A stretch of 64,000 nt of DNA from Actinacidiphila oryziradicis (GCF_005047355.1 NZ_SUMC01000012.1:115926-179925), one strand, 5' to 3'; counted from the stretch's first letter, positions 28,838 to 38,728 are shown. Made by a program: numbers and translations. The notes: generated from the sequence alone by a model not told the origin.

Positions 28838-29764
28838 ATGACACGCAATGACTACACCTTGGCGCTGAGGAAACTGGCGCGCGACCAGGACCGCGTGACG
28901 ACGATCGGACAGTTGGCCGGGATCGGCGTGCCGCAGTCGTTCGTGCGCGAGCGGTGCAAGCCCGGAGGGCGGTGGCAGCGGCCGCTGCCCAGGGTGGTCG
29001 TGCTGCATTCGGAGCCGCTGACCGAGAACCAGCGCCGGCGGGCGGCGCTCGCCTTCGCGGGCCATCCCGCGGACGAAGTGATGATCACCGGCGCCGCGGC
29101 CCTGGCGCTGCACGGGATCGAGGCGGCGCCGCTGCCCTCGGGGGTGCCGGTGGTGGATGTGCTGGTAGCGAGCATGAGCAGGATCCGGACGCACACATGG
29201 GTGCGCGTCCACCACACGCGCCGTCTTCCGGCGACAGGCTGGGTGGACGCCCTGCCGGTGGCCCCGATGGCGAGGGCCGCAGCCGACGGCGTAAGCGTCT
29301 CGTGCGATCCGGAGTGGGCCGGGGACGTGATCCGCGAGCTCGTGGGGGAGCGGGGTATCCGGCCCGGCGAGCTGGCCGAGGCCCTGGGCGCCGAGGTCCT
29401 GGGACGGCGGCCGGGAGTGGCGCGGTTCCTGGGCGAGGCGGGGCTGCGGCCACCGGCTCATGGGTTGCTGCGGACGATGGTCGCAAGAGCCGGGCTGCGG
29501 CCCCCGCTGTGGCGGCCGACGCTCAAGCTCGACGGTGTGTTCCTGGCGGCGCCGGACGCCTTCTGGCCGCGTGACGGGGTGGTGCTGGACTTGAGCCGGG
29601 GCGCCGGCGGGAGCCGGATGGAGGCGTTGGGACTGCGGGTGCTGCACGTCGCTCCCGGCGCTCTGACGAGGCACCCCGGGCAGGTGGTCGCGGCGCTCCG
29701 GGGCGCGCTGACGGCCGGTCCGTACGGTCCTCTGGAGAGGATCACCGCGTTGCCCGGCGGGTGA
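28838..29764 (+). CDS. AbiEi antitoxin-like hypothetical protein
   Basis: A 308-aa soluble protein. The N-terminal 75 residues resemble the winged-helix start of type IV antitoxin AbiEi-like proteins (TTIGQLAGIGVPQSFVRERC, then GRWQRPLPRVVVLH). A nucleotidyl-fold-like middle follows (MITGAAALALHGIEAAPL), and a C-terminus (VVLDLSRGAGGSRMEALGLR) like the Vsr/DUF559-type end of such proteins. No AbiEii nucleotidyltransferase toxin lies next to it, so a working toxin-antitoxin pair is not supported; orphan copies are common in Streptomyces. GGGGAGGGGG precedes the ATG. Confidence 0.65.
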   Translation: MTRNDYTLALRKLARDQDRVTTIGQLAGIGVPQSFVRERCKPGGRWQRPLPRVVVLHSEPLTENQRRRAALAFAGHPADEVMITGAAALALHGIEAAPLPSGVPVVDVLVASMSRIRTHTWVRVHHTRRLPATGWVDALPVAPMARAAADGVSVSCDPEWAGDVIRELVGERGIRPGELAEALGAEVLGRRPGVARFLGEAGLRPPAHGLLRTMVARAGLRPPLWRPTLKLDGVFLAAPDAFWPRDGVVLDLSRGAGGSRMEALGLRVLHVAPGALTRHPGQVVAALRGALTAGPYGPLERITALPGG

Positions 29765-29871
29765 TTCCGGAGCAGGTCACGGCTCGGTCTCGAAGCTATG
29801 GGATTCCCCAAATTGGATCCAATGCTGCTGCGCCCGTCCTAGTGTGAGCATTCTGAGGAGATCAGGGAAAC

Positions 29872-30746
29872 ATGGTGGGGGTTTTCGTGGCTGCTTCGTA
29901 CGGCGATGTAAACGATTTCAGCTACGGAGTCATCACGCCCTTGGTGGCGTTCCTCATGGCCTGCCTGGGCGCCGCCTTGGGTCTCAGGTGCACGGTCAGG
30001 GCCCTGTCGATGGACCGCCCCGGGCGGGCCGGCTGGCTCGCCCTGGGAGCCACCGCCATCGGTACGGGGATCTGGACCATGCACTTCATCGCGATGATCG
30101 GCTTTTCCGTCGCACAGGTCAAGATCGGCTACGACGAACCGGTCACCATCGCGAGCCTGTTGGTGGCGATCGCCGTCGTCGGCATCGGCATCTTCATCGT
30201 CGGAGTCCTGGGGCGCGGCCGCTGCTGCTCGGCGGCATCATCACCGGTCTCGGTGTCGCCGTGATGCACTACCTGGGCATGACGGGCATGCACCTGCAAG
30301 CGGATTTACAGTACGACCCATTGACCGTGGCCGCCTCGGTCGGCATCGCTGTACTGGCCGCGACCGCCGCTCTGTGGTGCGCGGTTTCCATCAAGGGCGT
30401 CTATATGGGGCTGGGAGCCAGCCTCATCATGGCAGTCGCCGTCAGCGGCATGCACTACGTGGGGATGGCCGCCCTGCGGGTGCACGTCCACGGATTCGAC
30501 GCCGGCGCCGTGGAGGGCACCACCTCGGCCGCTGCTTTGGCCCCGCTACTGATCGGCCCTGTGGTATTTCTCTTCCTCGCGGGTGTCGTGGTCGCGCTGG
30601 ACCCGCTCAACACAGACCAGCCGGCCCGCCGCGACCTGCCCGATCCGGTCGTGTACCCGGACGCCTACCCGGACCCGGCACAGCCGCCCGCCGCCCGGCA
30701 CGTTACGCACCGGTCCGCCGAGCGGCGCCCGCCAGAGCCCTGGTGA
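29872..30746 (+). pseudogene. MHYT-domain membrane sensor, frameshifted
   Basis: A seven-helix MHYT protein broken by one base. The first half (MVGVFVAASYGDVNDFSYG) reads to GVLGRG and has TMHFIAMIGFS. The second half, one frame over, continues RPLLLGGIITGLGVAVMHYLG and MHYVGMAALRVH to a stop at 30746. Restoring one G in the GGGG run at 30210-30213 rejoins the two. MHYT proteins are proposed to bind copper and sense a gas such as O2, CO or NO. Here there is no GGDEF or EAL output domain. GAGGAG precedes the ATG. The 3' end overlaps the convergent GH18 gene by 44 bp. Confidence 0.8.
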
Positions 30747-31728
30747 AGGCGAGCGGCTGCTGAGTGACGCCGCTGCAGGTGCTCTGCGCTGTGTCCTGGG
30801 TGCCGCCCGCGCATTCCTTGTCGCGGTCGGCAGCCCACATCGACAGCAGGCCGACGTGCCTGTCCCGGGCGAACGCGGCCAGCTGCGTGGCGTCGCTCAC
30901 AGTGAAGACCTCCCCTGCGATGTCGTTGGCCCCGATCATCGGGGTCACCCCGAGGGCCTTCCAGGCGGCGCTGCTGGACAGTCCGAGCACCTTCTCGATC
31001 TGGGCGTGGCTCGCGGTGGCCGCCTGGACGGCGTACTGGCCCATGTTGCCGCGCTGCGATTCGCCGTAGTCCATCGCCATGATGTTCACGGCTGAGATGC
31101 GTACGCCTTGCGCCTTCGCTTCGGCCACTTGAGCCAACGCCTCTTTGGACAGGCCGTCCGGTATCGCGGGCAGGGTAAAGGTGACGTCCAGCCGGGCATC
31201 CTTCTGCAGCCGGGCGATGGCCTGCATCCGGCGCGTGCCGGCGGCGGTGTCGGCCAGGGCGGCATTCTCGATGTCGAAGTCGAGCCGGGTGAGTCCATAA
31301 CGGTCGATCACCGTTCGGTAGGCGGCGGTCAGTCCGGAGACACTGCCGCAGGCCTGGGCCAGGTCGGTACCGTCGGCGCCGCCGAAGGACACCCGCGCGT
31401 CACCGCCCGCCTTGCGCAGCGCGGTGATGCGTTGGTCGAGGGTGGTGTGCGTCAGACCGGACTTGCCGCCCCACTTCGGGGCGCAGCCGTTGCCGGACAC
31501 GACGAACCCCAGGGTGAAGTCCTTGACACCGGTCTTCCGGGCGGTGGCCGCCATGTCGAGGACGGTGGCCAGTGCGGTGTCGATGTACGGGGAGAATGTG
31601 GTCGTCTCCGCGGTGGACGAGGAGCCGCCCCGGAGTGAGCCGCCCCAGAGTGAGCCGCCCCAGAGGAGGACGGCGGCCACGGACGCCAGTGCGGCGGCGG
31701 TGACCCCGCCTATCAACTTTGCACGCAT
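30703..31728 (-). CDS. Secreted GH18 chitinase-like hydrolase
   Basis: Glycoside hydrolase family 18 protein, 341 aa. An N-terminal anchor or signal segment (AKLIGGVTAAALASVAAVLL) is followed by a short Gly/Ser/Trp repeat, then a TIM barrel. The catalytic motif LDFDIE supplies the acid Glu; FTLGFVVSGNGCAPKWGG and NIMAMDYG are typical of compact bacterial GH18 chitinases. No carbohydrate-binding module. Predicted to cleave chitin or another N-acetylglucosamine polymer outside the cell. The ATG (MRAKLIGG) has GGAAAGAGAG upstream. It is divergent from a polysaccharide operon, which suggests a role on the same kind of polymer. Confidence 0.87.
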   Translation of the reverse strand: MRAKLIGGVTAAALASVAAVLLWGGSLWGGSLRGGSSSTAETTTFSPYIDTALATVLDMAATARKTGVKDFTLGFVVSGNGCAPKWGGKSGLTHTTLDQRITALRKAGGDARVSFGGADGTDLAQACGSVSGLTAAYRTVIDRYGLTRLDFDIENAALADTAAGTRRMQAIARLQKDARLDVTFTLPAIPDGLSKEALAQVAEAKAQGVRISAVNIMAMDYGESQRGNMGQYAVQAATASHAQIEKVLGLSSSAAWKALGVTPMIGANDIAGEVFTVSDATQLAAFARDRHVGLLSMWAADRDKECAGGTQDTAQSTCSGVTQQPLAFTRALAGAARRTGA

Positions 31729-31880
31729 CCACGCATCTCTCTTTCCGGACCAAAGCCAGAAGGCTATCAGATCTTGCATTCTTAAAAACGCTCATTAATT
31801 TCCTGTGAGTGGCTTCATGAAAAAATTAACTGAGTGGATTTAACAATTTACCTGCTGATGAAACTGCTATTGTTTGCGGC
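31729..31880. promoter_or_regulatory. AT-rich divergent promoter region
   Basis: This spacer is markedly AT-rich for the window, with runs such as TGAAAAAATTAACTG, TTTAACAATTTACC and ACGCTCATTAATTTCC. It separates the GH18 gene from the polysaccharide operon and must hold both promoters. Such islands are typical targets of Lsr2-type silencing in actinobacteria (inferred). No exact -35/-10 pair is assigned. Confidence 0.55.
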
Positions 31881-32480
31881 ATGAATCAGACGACTCGTCG
31901 ACGGAATCGGCCTGCCCGGAAGGGGCCGGTCTTCGTCGACTCATCGGGGGGCCGGGCCCGCACTATCCGGCGTGTGGGAATGTTCGTCGGAGTCGGCTGC
32001 ATCGGATACACGACGGTGCTCGGAGTCGCCTTCGCCGGGGGAAGTTCAATTGCGCCGGCGACGCTCATTCCCAGACCGTCCGCGTCTACGGCCGTTTCCC
32101 GGACGGAGTCCAAGGCCTCGTCCGGGAAGGAGGACAAGAAGGTGGTGGTGAAGAAGAATTCCGCCTCCGAGCCGGTCGTCCCGGTGGCAGACACCAGCGC
32201 GGGCCCTACGCTGTCGGCGAGGCCGGCCCCCACGGCTAAGGCGTCCGCTTCCGCCAAGGCCTCGAAGACCACCCCTCCGGCCACGGCCGCCTCAGCGAGC
32301 GCGACAGCGTCCGCCGCTCCCACCCCCACCGCGACGGCCGGGCCGAGCGCCTCCGCCTCGTCCCGGCCGTCTGCCACAGCCACCGCGACCGCTACCGCCT
32401 CCGCCTCGCCCAGCGCCTCCGCCGGCCGGGACTACGCCATGGGCAGCGATGGCAGAAACAGCCCGGGCGGTCTCGGGTGA
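31881..32480 (+). CDS. Membrane-anchored Ala/Ser/Thr-rich protein
   Basis: A 199-aa protein with no enzymatic domain that I recognise. A basic N-terminus (MNQTTRRRNRPARKG) leads to one membrane helix (VGMFVGVGCIGYTTVLGVAF, about 33-54). A Lys-rich patch follows, then a low-complexity Ala/Ser/Thr/Pro tail (about 110-185) predicted outside the cell, ending GRDYAMGSDGRNSPGGLG. Similar short VFVDSSG-type proteins precede deacetylase-glycosyltransferase genes in other actinobacteria, as I recall. Its stop overlaps the next gene by 4 nt (GTGA), so it is very likely part of the same system, perhaps as a scaffold in the wall. Confidence 0.72.
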   Translation: MNQTTRRRNRPARKGPVFVDSSGGRARTIRRVGMFVGVGCIGYTTVLGVAFAGGSSIAPATLIPRPSASTAVSRTESKASSGKEDKKVVVKKNSASEPVVPVADTSAGPTLSARPAPTAKASASAKASKTTPPATAASASATASAAPTPTATAGPSASASSRPSATATATATASASPSASAGRDYAMGSDGRNSPGGLG

Positions 32481-34639
32481 GCCGTCACGCCGTGCCCGGA
32501 GCGGTGAGCAGGGTGGCCTCGGTCGGACGGCACGCCGTGCCGCGCCCGCGGGTGGTATTGGCTTTGCTCGGACTGTTCGCCCTGGTGTGCGTCATGCTCA
32601 TGGACGGCTATCTGCACTCGGAGATCGGCAATGACAGCCGCATCGACACCGGCCAGGACTCGAGCAAGGTTCCCGACAAGATACTGAACGGGGGGCCGGT
32701 CCTCACCTTCAACGCCAAGGGTCAGCCCGCCACTCACCGGATGCCGAAGAAGACCATCGCGCTCACCTTCGACGACGGTCCCGACCCGGTGTGGACCCCT
32801 CAGATATTGAAGGTGCTGCGCGACAACGACGTTCCCGGCACCTTCTTCGTCGTCGGCCAGATGGCCGCCCGTTACCCCGACGTGGTCCGTCAGATAGTGG
32901 CCTCGGGCAGCGAGATCGGCGTGCACACCTTCTCCCACGTCGACCTCGCCTACCAGAGCCCGTCCAGGATCAACCGTGAGCTGTCGCAGACCCAGTTGGC
33001 GCTGGCCGGCGCCGCCGGCATAACCAGCTCGCTCTTCCGCGCCCCGTACTCCTCCGAGACGAACGCGATCAACAACAAGAGCTGGCCCGTCTACCAGTAC
33101 ATCGGCGCCAAGGGGTACCTCAGCTGCTTCGTCGACCTCGACAGCGAGGACTGGACACGCCCGGGCGTATCCAAGATCATCAGCAATGCCACCCCGAAGA
33201 ACGGCGAGGGTGTGGCGGTCCTGTTCCACGACGCGGGCGGCGACCGTTCCCAGACGGTCCAGGCCCTCGGCACCTACATCAAGAAGATGAAGGCCCAGGG
33301 GTACACCTTCACCACCGTAACCGCAGGCCTGGGCGCGCCGAGCGCCAACCACCCGGCGAACGGCAGCGAGTTGTGGGAGGGCCGGGCGCTCCTCTGGTCG
33401 GTGGCCGTCGCCGAGTACATCATGCCGGGCCTGTCCTGGCTGCTTCTCGTGGTCGGCGTGGCGATGATGGGGCGCCTCGGGATAATGCTGGTATTCGCCG
33501 GGCGGCACCGCCGGATCCGCCACAAGAAATCCTTCGGCTGGGGGCCGCCGGTCACTGAGCCGGTCAGTGTCGTCGTGCCCGCGTACAACGAGAAGGAGTG
33601 CATCGCCAATACGGTGCGCTCGCTCAGTGTGAGCACCCACCCCGTCGAGATCCTGGTCGTCGACGACGGCTCCACCGACGGCACCGGTGACATCGTCGAG
33701 GCCCTGGGGCTGCCAGGCGTCCGGCTGATACGGCAGGAGAACGCCGGCAAAGCGGCCGCGCTCAACGCAGGCCTGGCGCAAGCCAGTTACGACCTGATCG
33801 TGATGATGGACGGCGACACCGTCTTCGAACCCGACACCGTACGTGAGCTGGTGCAGCCCTTCGCGGACCCGGCCGTCGGCGCCATCGCGGGCAACGCCAA
33901 GGTCGGCAACCGCGGTACGCTGATCGGCGCCTGGCAGCACATCGAGTATGTGATGGGCTTCAATCTCGACCGCCGTATGTACGATCTGTTGCGCTGTATG
34001 CCCACCATCCCCGGCGCGATCGGCGCCTTCCGCCGCCGGGCGCTGGCCGACGTCGGCGGCATGAGTGACGACACGCTCGCCGAGGACACCGACGTCACGA
34101 TAGCTGTGCAGCGGGCCGGGTGGCGGGTCGTCTACGCCGAGCGTGCCCGCGCCTGGACCGAGGCGCCCAGCAGCCTCGGCCAGTTGTGGCGGCAGCGCTA
34201 CCGCTGGAGCTACGGCACTATGCAGGCGCTATGGAAGCACCGCCGTTCGGTCGTCGACCGGGGGCCCTCGGGACACTTCGGGCGTGTCGGGATGCCGCTG
34301 GTGGTGGTCTTCCAGGTCATCACACCGGTCCTCGCGCCGCTGATCGATCTCTTCACCCTCTACGGGATGCTTTTTGTCAGCCCCGTGAAGTCGATCCTGG
34401 TGTGGGGCGCCGTCCTGGGGCTCCAAATGGCGTGCGCGGCCTACGCCTTCCGCCTCGACCGTGAGAAGTACCGGTATCTGCTGATGATGCCGCTGCAACA
34501 GATCGCGTACCGGCAGATGATGTACCTGGTGGTGATCCACTCCTGCGTCACCGCCCTCACCGGCGGACGGCTGCGCTGGCAGAAGCTCAAGCGCACCGGC
34601 GAGGTCGAGGCCCCGAAGGAAATGGCGGGTATCCGGTGA
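32477..34639 (+). CDS. Polysaccharide deacetylase-glycosyltransferase fusion
   Basis: Bifunctional membrane enzyme, 720 aa. Order: membrane helix (about 26-43); NodB-type deacetylase (about 90-290) with TFDDGPDP, GTFFVVG and metal ligands in HTFSH; a membrane helix (about 315-335); family-2 glycosyltransferase (about 365-590) with VVVPAYNE, DDGSTD, MMDGDT, AEDTDV and QRYRW; then C-terminal helices. It would polymerise a sugar, probably N-acetylglucosamine, across the membrane and deacetylate it outside. The layout matches MatB of Streptomyces, linked to a poly-GlcNAc adhesive polymer, but orthology is not established. Both ends overlap neighbours by 4 nt. Confidence 0.9.
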   Translation: MSRHAVPGAVSRVASVGRHAVPRPRVVLALLGLFALVCVMLMDGYLHSEIGNDSRIDTGQDSSKVPDKILNGGPVLTFNAKGQPATHRMPKKTIALTFDDGPDPVWTPQILKVLRDNDVPGTFFVVGQMAARYPDVVRQIVASGSEIGVHTFSHVDLAYQSPSRINRELSQTQLALAGAAGITSSLFRAPYSSETNAINNKSWPVYQYIGAKGYLSCFVDLDSEDWTRPGVSKIISNATPKNGEGVAVLFHDAGGDRSQTVQALGTYIKKMKAQGYTFTTVTAGLGAPSANHPANGSELWEGRALLWSVAVAEYIMPGLSWLLLVVGVAMMGRLGIMLVFAGRHRRIRHKKSFGWGPPVTEPVSVVVPAYNEKECIANTVRSLSVSTHPVEILVVDDGSTDGTGDIVEALGLPGVRLIRQENAGKAAALNAGLAQASYDLIVMMDGDTVFEPDTVRELVQPFADPAVGAIAGNAKVGNRGTLIGAWQHIEYVMGFNLDRRMYDLLRCMPTIPGAIGAFRRRALADVGGMSDDTLAEDTDVTIAVQRAGWRVVYAERARAWTEAPSSLGQLWRQRYRWSYGTMQALWKHRRSVVDRGPSGHFGRVGMPLVVVFQVITPVLAPLIDLFTLYGMLFVSPVKSILVWGAVLGLQMACAAYAFRLDREKYRYLLMMPLQQIAYRQMMYLVVIHSCVTALTGGRLRWQKLKRTGEVEAPKEMAGIR

Positions 34640-35748
34640 GCGCCCTCGCCACAGCTGCCCCGTCCCGCCGCCAGGGGGCCCGGCACGGCACGCGGTCACC
34701 GGTGGCCGGCGGCCGCGACCGCTACCTCGACGCGCTTCGCGCCCTGGCTCTGGTGCGGGTGGTCACCTACCACACCTTCGTGTGGGCCTGGCTGAGCCTG
34801 GCCTTTCCCTCCATGGGTGTGATGTTCGCGCTCGCGGGCTCACTGATGGCCCGCTCGCTGGAACGCCCGGCGCTCCCCGTGCTGCGGGGGCGGCTGCGGC
34901 GTCTGCTTCCGCCGCTGTGGCTGTTCGCGGCCGTGGTGGTGCTGGCGATGATGATCCACGGCTGGGCCCCGACGGCGCACCACATCGGATCATGGTGGAC
35001 GGCGATGCTGCTGTGGGTCGTCCCGGTCGGCGACCCGCCGGGCAGCGCGTGGGCCTCGCAGGCCACCGACATCCTCTGGTACCTGCACACCTATCTGTGG
35101 CTGGTGCTGCTCTCGCCGCTGCTGCTGAGGGTGTTCCGGCTCTCGCCGGTCGTCGTGCTCTGTCTCTCACTGGTGCCGATCGTGGTCCTCCAGACCGTAT
35201 GGGCCCCCCCGGACAACGACGCCGGGACCGTCGCCACCGACGTCGCCACCTATGTCACCTGCTGGCTGCTCGGCTTCGCGCACCGCGACGGCCTGCTCGA
35301 ACGGCTGCGGACCGGGCCGGCCCTGGTGATCGCGGTACCCGTCATGGCAGCCGGTGGCTGGTGGGCCTTTCACCACCTCCAGGACGGCACCTACGACCTC
35401 AACAATATCCCGGTCGCCCAGGCCTTGTGGTCGGCCGGCTTTGTAATGGTCCTGCTCGGATTCCGGCCGAAGATGGACTGGGTCGGAAGAATCCGGCCAT
35501 TGGAGAGGCTGATCGGCATATTCAATGCCCGGGCGGTCACGATCTACCTCTGGCATGAGGTCGCGCTGGTGCTCAGCGTGCCGCTGATCGACGCGATGTG
35601 GCAGGTCACAGCATTCGAGCTGTCGCTTCCACTGGGCAGCACATGGTTCCAGTTCGGTGTCACCTGGGTGCTTGTCGCGGTGGCGGTCATGCTCTTCGGC
35701 TGGCTGGAGGACATCGCGGCGAGGCGCAGGCCGATGCTGTTGCCGTAG
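34636..35748 (+). CDS. Membrane acyltransferase (family 3)
   Basis: Integral membrane acyltransferase of 370 aa with about ten hydrophobic segments. The family-3 opening [21 protein letters not shown] contains the conserved Arg and His, and the late [14 protein letters not shown] is characteristic. Such enzymes O- or N-acylate surface sugars. The GTG start overlaps the deacetylase-glycosyltransferase stop by 4 nt, so it is predicted to decorate that polymer. The C-terminus ([13 protein letters not shown]) is cytoplasmic and basic. Confidence 0.88.
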   Translation: MSALATAAPSRRQGARHGTRSPVAGGRDRYLDALRALALVRVVTYHTFVWAWLSLAFPSMGVMFALAGSLMARSLERPALPVLRGRLRRLLPPLWLFAAVVVLAMMIHGWAPTAHHIGSWWTAMLLWVVPVGDPPGSAWASQATDILWYLHTYLWLVLLSPLLLRVFRLSPVVVLCLSLVPIVVLQTVWAPPDNDAGTVATDVATYVTCWLLGFAHRDGLLERLRTGPALVIAVPVMAAGGWWAFHHLQDGTYDLNNIPVAQALWSAGFVMVLLGFRPKMDWVGRIRPLERLIGIFNARAVTIYLWHEVALVLSVPLIDAMWQVTAFELSLPLGSTWFQFGVTWVLVAVAVMLFGWLEDIAARRRPMLLP

Positions 35749-35869
35749 GCCCTGCCGTAGTGCCGGGGGGTTCGGGCCTGTCCTCTTTCGGGCCCGGGGC
35801 TGCCCCGGGCCGGGCCCGGCGCAGGGCGGCTGTACGACGGTTGTCAGTGGTGGGTCGTACGGTGGGTCC

Positions 35870-37966
35870 ATGCGGCCTGTATCAGACATCGAACGCAGTG
35901 TGGCGCCCTTCGAGGTCGTCAGTCCCTTCCAGCCCAGCGGCGACCAGCCGACGGCCATCAACGACCTGGAGCGGCGGATCCGCGCGGGGCAGCACGACAC
36001 CGTCCTGCTGGGCGCCACCGGCACCGGAAAGTCCGCGACCACGGCGTGGATGATCGAAAGGCTGCAACGCCCCACCCTCGTCATGGCCCCGAACAAGACG
36101 CTCGCCGCCCAGCTCGCCAATGAGTTCCGCGAACTCCTGCCCAATAACGCGGTCGAATACTTCGTCTCCTACTACGACTACTACCAGCCCGAGGCGTATG
36201 TCCCGCAGACGGACACCTATATCGAGAAGGACTCCTCGATCAATGAGGAGGTCGAAAGGCTTCGGCACTCCACCACGAATTCGCTCCTCACCAGGCGCGA
36301 TGTCATCGTCGTAGCGTCCGTCTCCTGCATCTACGGTCTCGGTACCCCCCAGGAGTACGTCGATCGCATGGTCCGGCTCAAGGTCGGCGAAGAGATCGAC
36401 CGCGACAAGCTGCTACGCAAATTCGTCGACATCCAGTACACCCGCAATGACGTGGCGTTCACCCGCGGCACCTTCCGGGTGCGCGGCGACACCATCGAGA
36501 TCTTCCCCGTCTACGAAGAGCTCGCCGTCCGCATCGAGATGTTCGGCGACGAGATCGAGGCGCTGTCCACCCTCCACCCGCTCACCGGTGAGGTCATTAC
36601 CGACGACCAGCAGCTCTATGTCTTCCCGGCCAGCCACTATGTCGCGGGCCCGGAGCGGATGGAGCGCGCCATCGCCGGCATCGAGAAGGAGCTGGAGACC
36701 CAGCTCGCCGTGATGGAGAAGCAGGGCAAGCTCCTGGAGGCCCAGCGGCTGCGGATGCGCACCACCTACGACATCGAGATGATGCGGCAGATCGGCACCT
36801 GCTCCGGTATTGAGAACTACTCCCGGCACATCGACGGCCGCGGACCCGGCACCGCCCCCGACACGCTCATCGACTACTTCCCCGAGGATTTTCTCCTCGT
36901 CATCGACGAGTCGCATGTCACCGTGCCGCAGATCGGTGCCATGTACGAAGGGGACGCCTCCCGGAAGCGCAATCTGGTCGACCACGGCTTCCGCCTCCCG
37001 TCCGCCCTCGACAACCGCCCGCTGAAGTGGGAGGAGTTCCTCGGCCGGGTCGGCCAGACCGTCTATCTGTCCGCCACCCCCGGCAAGTACGAGCTCTCGC
37101 GCGGCGACGGCGTGGTCGAGCAGATCATCCGTCCCACCGGCCTGATCGACCCCGAAGTCATCGTCAAGCCCACCGAGGGGCAGATCGACGACCTGGTGCA
37201 CGAGATCCGGGTGCGGGCGGAGAAGCACGAGCGGGTGCTGGTCACCACCCTCACCAAGAAGATGGCCGAGGACCTCACCGACTACATGCTCGAGCTCGGA
37301 GTCCAGGTCCGGTATCTGCACAGCGACATCGACACCCTGCGCCGCATCGAGCTGCTCAACGAGTTGCGGGCCGGCGAATACGACGTCCTGGTCGGCATCA
37401 ACCTGCTGCGCGAGGGCCTCGACCTGCCCGAGGTGTCGCTGGTCGCCATCCTGGACGCCGACAAGGAGGGCTTCCTGCGCTCGGGCACCTCGCTCATCCA
37501 GACCATCGGCCGGGCGGCCCGCAATGTCTCCGGACAGGTCCATATGTACGCGGACAAGATCACACCCGCGATGGAGAAGGCCATCGAGGAGACCAACCGG
37601 CGCCGCGAGAAGCAGGTCGCCTACAACACGGCGCACGGCGTCGACCCGCAGCCGCTGCGGAAGAAGATCGCAGGCATCCTCGACTCCTTCGCCCGCGAGG
37701 ACGCCGACACCGAGGAGCTCCTCGGCTCCGGGCGCCAGCGCTCGCGCGGCAAGGCACCCGTGCCCGGACTCTCCGCGAAGGCCGCGGACAAGCGGGCCGC
37801 CAAGGCGCTGCCCGCAGAAGAGCTCGCCGACCTCATCGCCGAGCTGACCGACCAGATGCATGTCGCGGCGGCGGAGCTGAAGTTCGAGATCGCCGCCCGG
37901 CTGCGGGACGAGCTCGGCGATCTCAAGAAGGAGCTGCGGCAGATGCGCGAAGCCGGCATGGCCTGA
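35870..37966 (+). CDS. uvrB: Excinuclease ABC subunit UvrB
   Basis: Damage-verification helicase of nucleotide-excision repair, 698 aa. Walker A GATGTGKS; beta-hairpin region [12 protein letters not shown] used to probe the strand; DEAD-like VIDESHVT; helicase motifs [21 protein letters not shown] and [10 protein letters not shown]-terminal UVR motif [20 protein letters not shown] that contacts UvrC. The start is the ATG giving [20 protein letters not shown], with only a weak GTGGGT site. uvrA and uvrC lie 7-12 kb away. Confidence 0.98.
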   Translation: MRPVSDIERSVAPFEVVSPFQPSGDQPTAINDLERRIRAGQHDTVLLGATGTGKSATTAWMIERLQRPTLVMAPNKTLAAQLANEFRELLPNNAVEYFVSYYDYYQPEAYVPQTDTYIEKDSSINEEVERLRHSTTNSLLTRRDVIVVASVSCIYGLGTPQEYVDRMVRLKVGEEIDRDKLLRKFVDIQYTRNDVAFTRGTFRVRGDTIEIFPVYEELAVRIEMFGDEIEALSTLHPLTGEVITDDQQLYVFPASHYVAGPERMERAIAGIEKELETQLAVMEKQGKLLEAQRLRMRTTYDIEMMRQIGTCSGIENYSRHIDGRGPGTAPDTLIDYFPEDFLLVIDESHVTVPQIGAMYEGDASRKRNLVDHGFRLPSALDNRPLKWEEFLGRVGQTVYLSATPGKYELSRGDGVVEQIIRPTGLIDPEVIVKPTEGQIDDLVHEIRVRAEKHERVLVTTLTKKMAEDLTDYMLELGVQVRYLHSDIDTLRRIELLNELRAGEYDVLVGINLLREGLDLPEVSLVAILDADKEGFLRSGTSLIQTIGRAARNVSGQVHMYADKITPAMEKAIEETNRRREKQVAYNTAHGVDPQPLRKKIAGILDSFAREDADTEELLGSGRQRSRGKAPVPGLSAKAADKRAAKALPAEELADLIAELTDQMHVAAAELKFEIAARLRDELGDLKKELRQMREAGMA

Positions 37967-37972
37967 GGTGAA

Positions 37973-37991
37973 CCGCCGGGCTGCCCGGCGG
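37973..37991. terminator. Small hairpin after uvrB
   Basis: CCGCCGGG and CCCGGCGG pair perfectly around CTG, 6 nt after the stop codon. Confidence 0.6.
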
Positions 37992-38047
37992 CGTCTACGC
38001 ATAGGGTGCGGAAGCAACCGCACAGCAGGTACGAGAGGGGACAGCGC

Positions 38048-38626
38048 GTGACCGTCAATATGTCCAAAGGCCAGCAGATCAGTCTGACCAAGACCGATGG
38101 AGGGACCCTGACGGCCGTACGGATGGGCCTCGGCTGGCAGGCCGCGCCCCGCCGCGGGCTCTTCGGCTCCCGCACCCGCGAGATCGACCTGGACGCCTCG
38201 GCCGTGCTGTTCGCCGGGAACGAGCCGACGGACGTCGTGTTCTTCCAGCACCTCGTCAGCAACGACGGCTCCGTCCGGCACACCGGTGACAATCTGGTCG
38301 GCGGCGCCGGCCAGGGCGGCGACGACGAGTCGATCCTGGTCGACCTGGAGAAGGTGCCCGAGCACGTCAACCAGATCGTCTTCACCGTCAACTCCTTCAC
38401 CGGCCAGACGTTCAGCGAGGTCCAGAACGCGTTCTGCCGGCTGGTCGACGAGACCAACGGCCAGGAACTGGCCCGCTACACCCTCACCGGCGGCGGCGCG
38501 CACACCGCGCAGGTCATGGCGAAGGTGCAGCGCTCCGGCGCCGGCTGGTCGATGACCGCGATCGGCAACGCGGCCAACGGCCGCACCTTCAAGGACCTGC
38601 TCCCGGCCATCGCCTCGGTGCTGTAG
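38048..38626 (+). CDS. TerD family protein
   Basis: A 192-aa protein of the TerD/CABP family, single domain (MSKGQQISLTKTDGGTLTAVRMGLGW, VVFFQHLVSNDGSVRHTGDN, DESILVDLEKVPEHVNQIVF, GQELARYTLTG). Members bind calcium through acidic loops; in Streptomyces several TerD proteins are linked to development and metal or tellurite stress. Cytoplasmic. The GTG start (VTVNMSKGQ) has GAGAGGGGACAG before it. A TerC gene follows. Confidence 0.92.
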   Translation: MTVNMSKGQQISLTKTDGGTLTAVRMGLGWQAAPRRGLFGSRTREIDLDASAVLFAGNEPTDVVFFQHLVSNDGSVRHTGDNLVGGAGQGGDDESILVDLEKVPEHVNQIVFTVNSFTGQTFSEVQNAFCRLVDETNGQELARYTLTGGGAHTAQVMAKVQRSGAGWSMTAIGNAANGRTFKDLLPAIASVL

Positions 38627-38728
38627 AGACGGCCCCCCGGCTCTGCGGCCCGCCAAGCGCGGGGCTCCCGACCTGGGAATTTGACTGTACCTTTGCTCTT
38701 CTTTGGTCATTCATGTACCGTTCTTCAT

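Noticed and set aside
28655..29764. Complete type IV toxin-antitoxin pair
   Set aside because: Only an AbiEi-like protein is present; no AbiEii nucleotidyltransferase gene is adjacent on either strand.
28700..35750. Genomic island or prophage
   Set aside because: No integrase, transposase, tRNA or attachment repeat was seen, and most genes have normal codon use.
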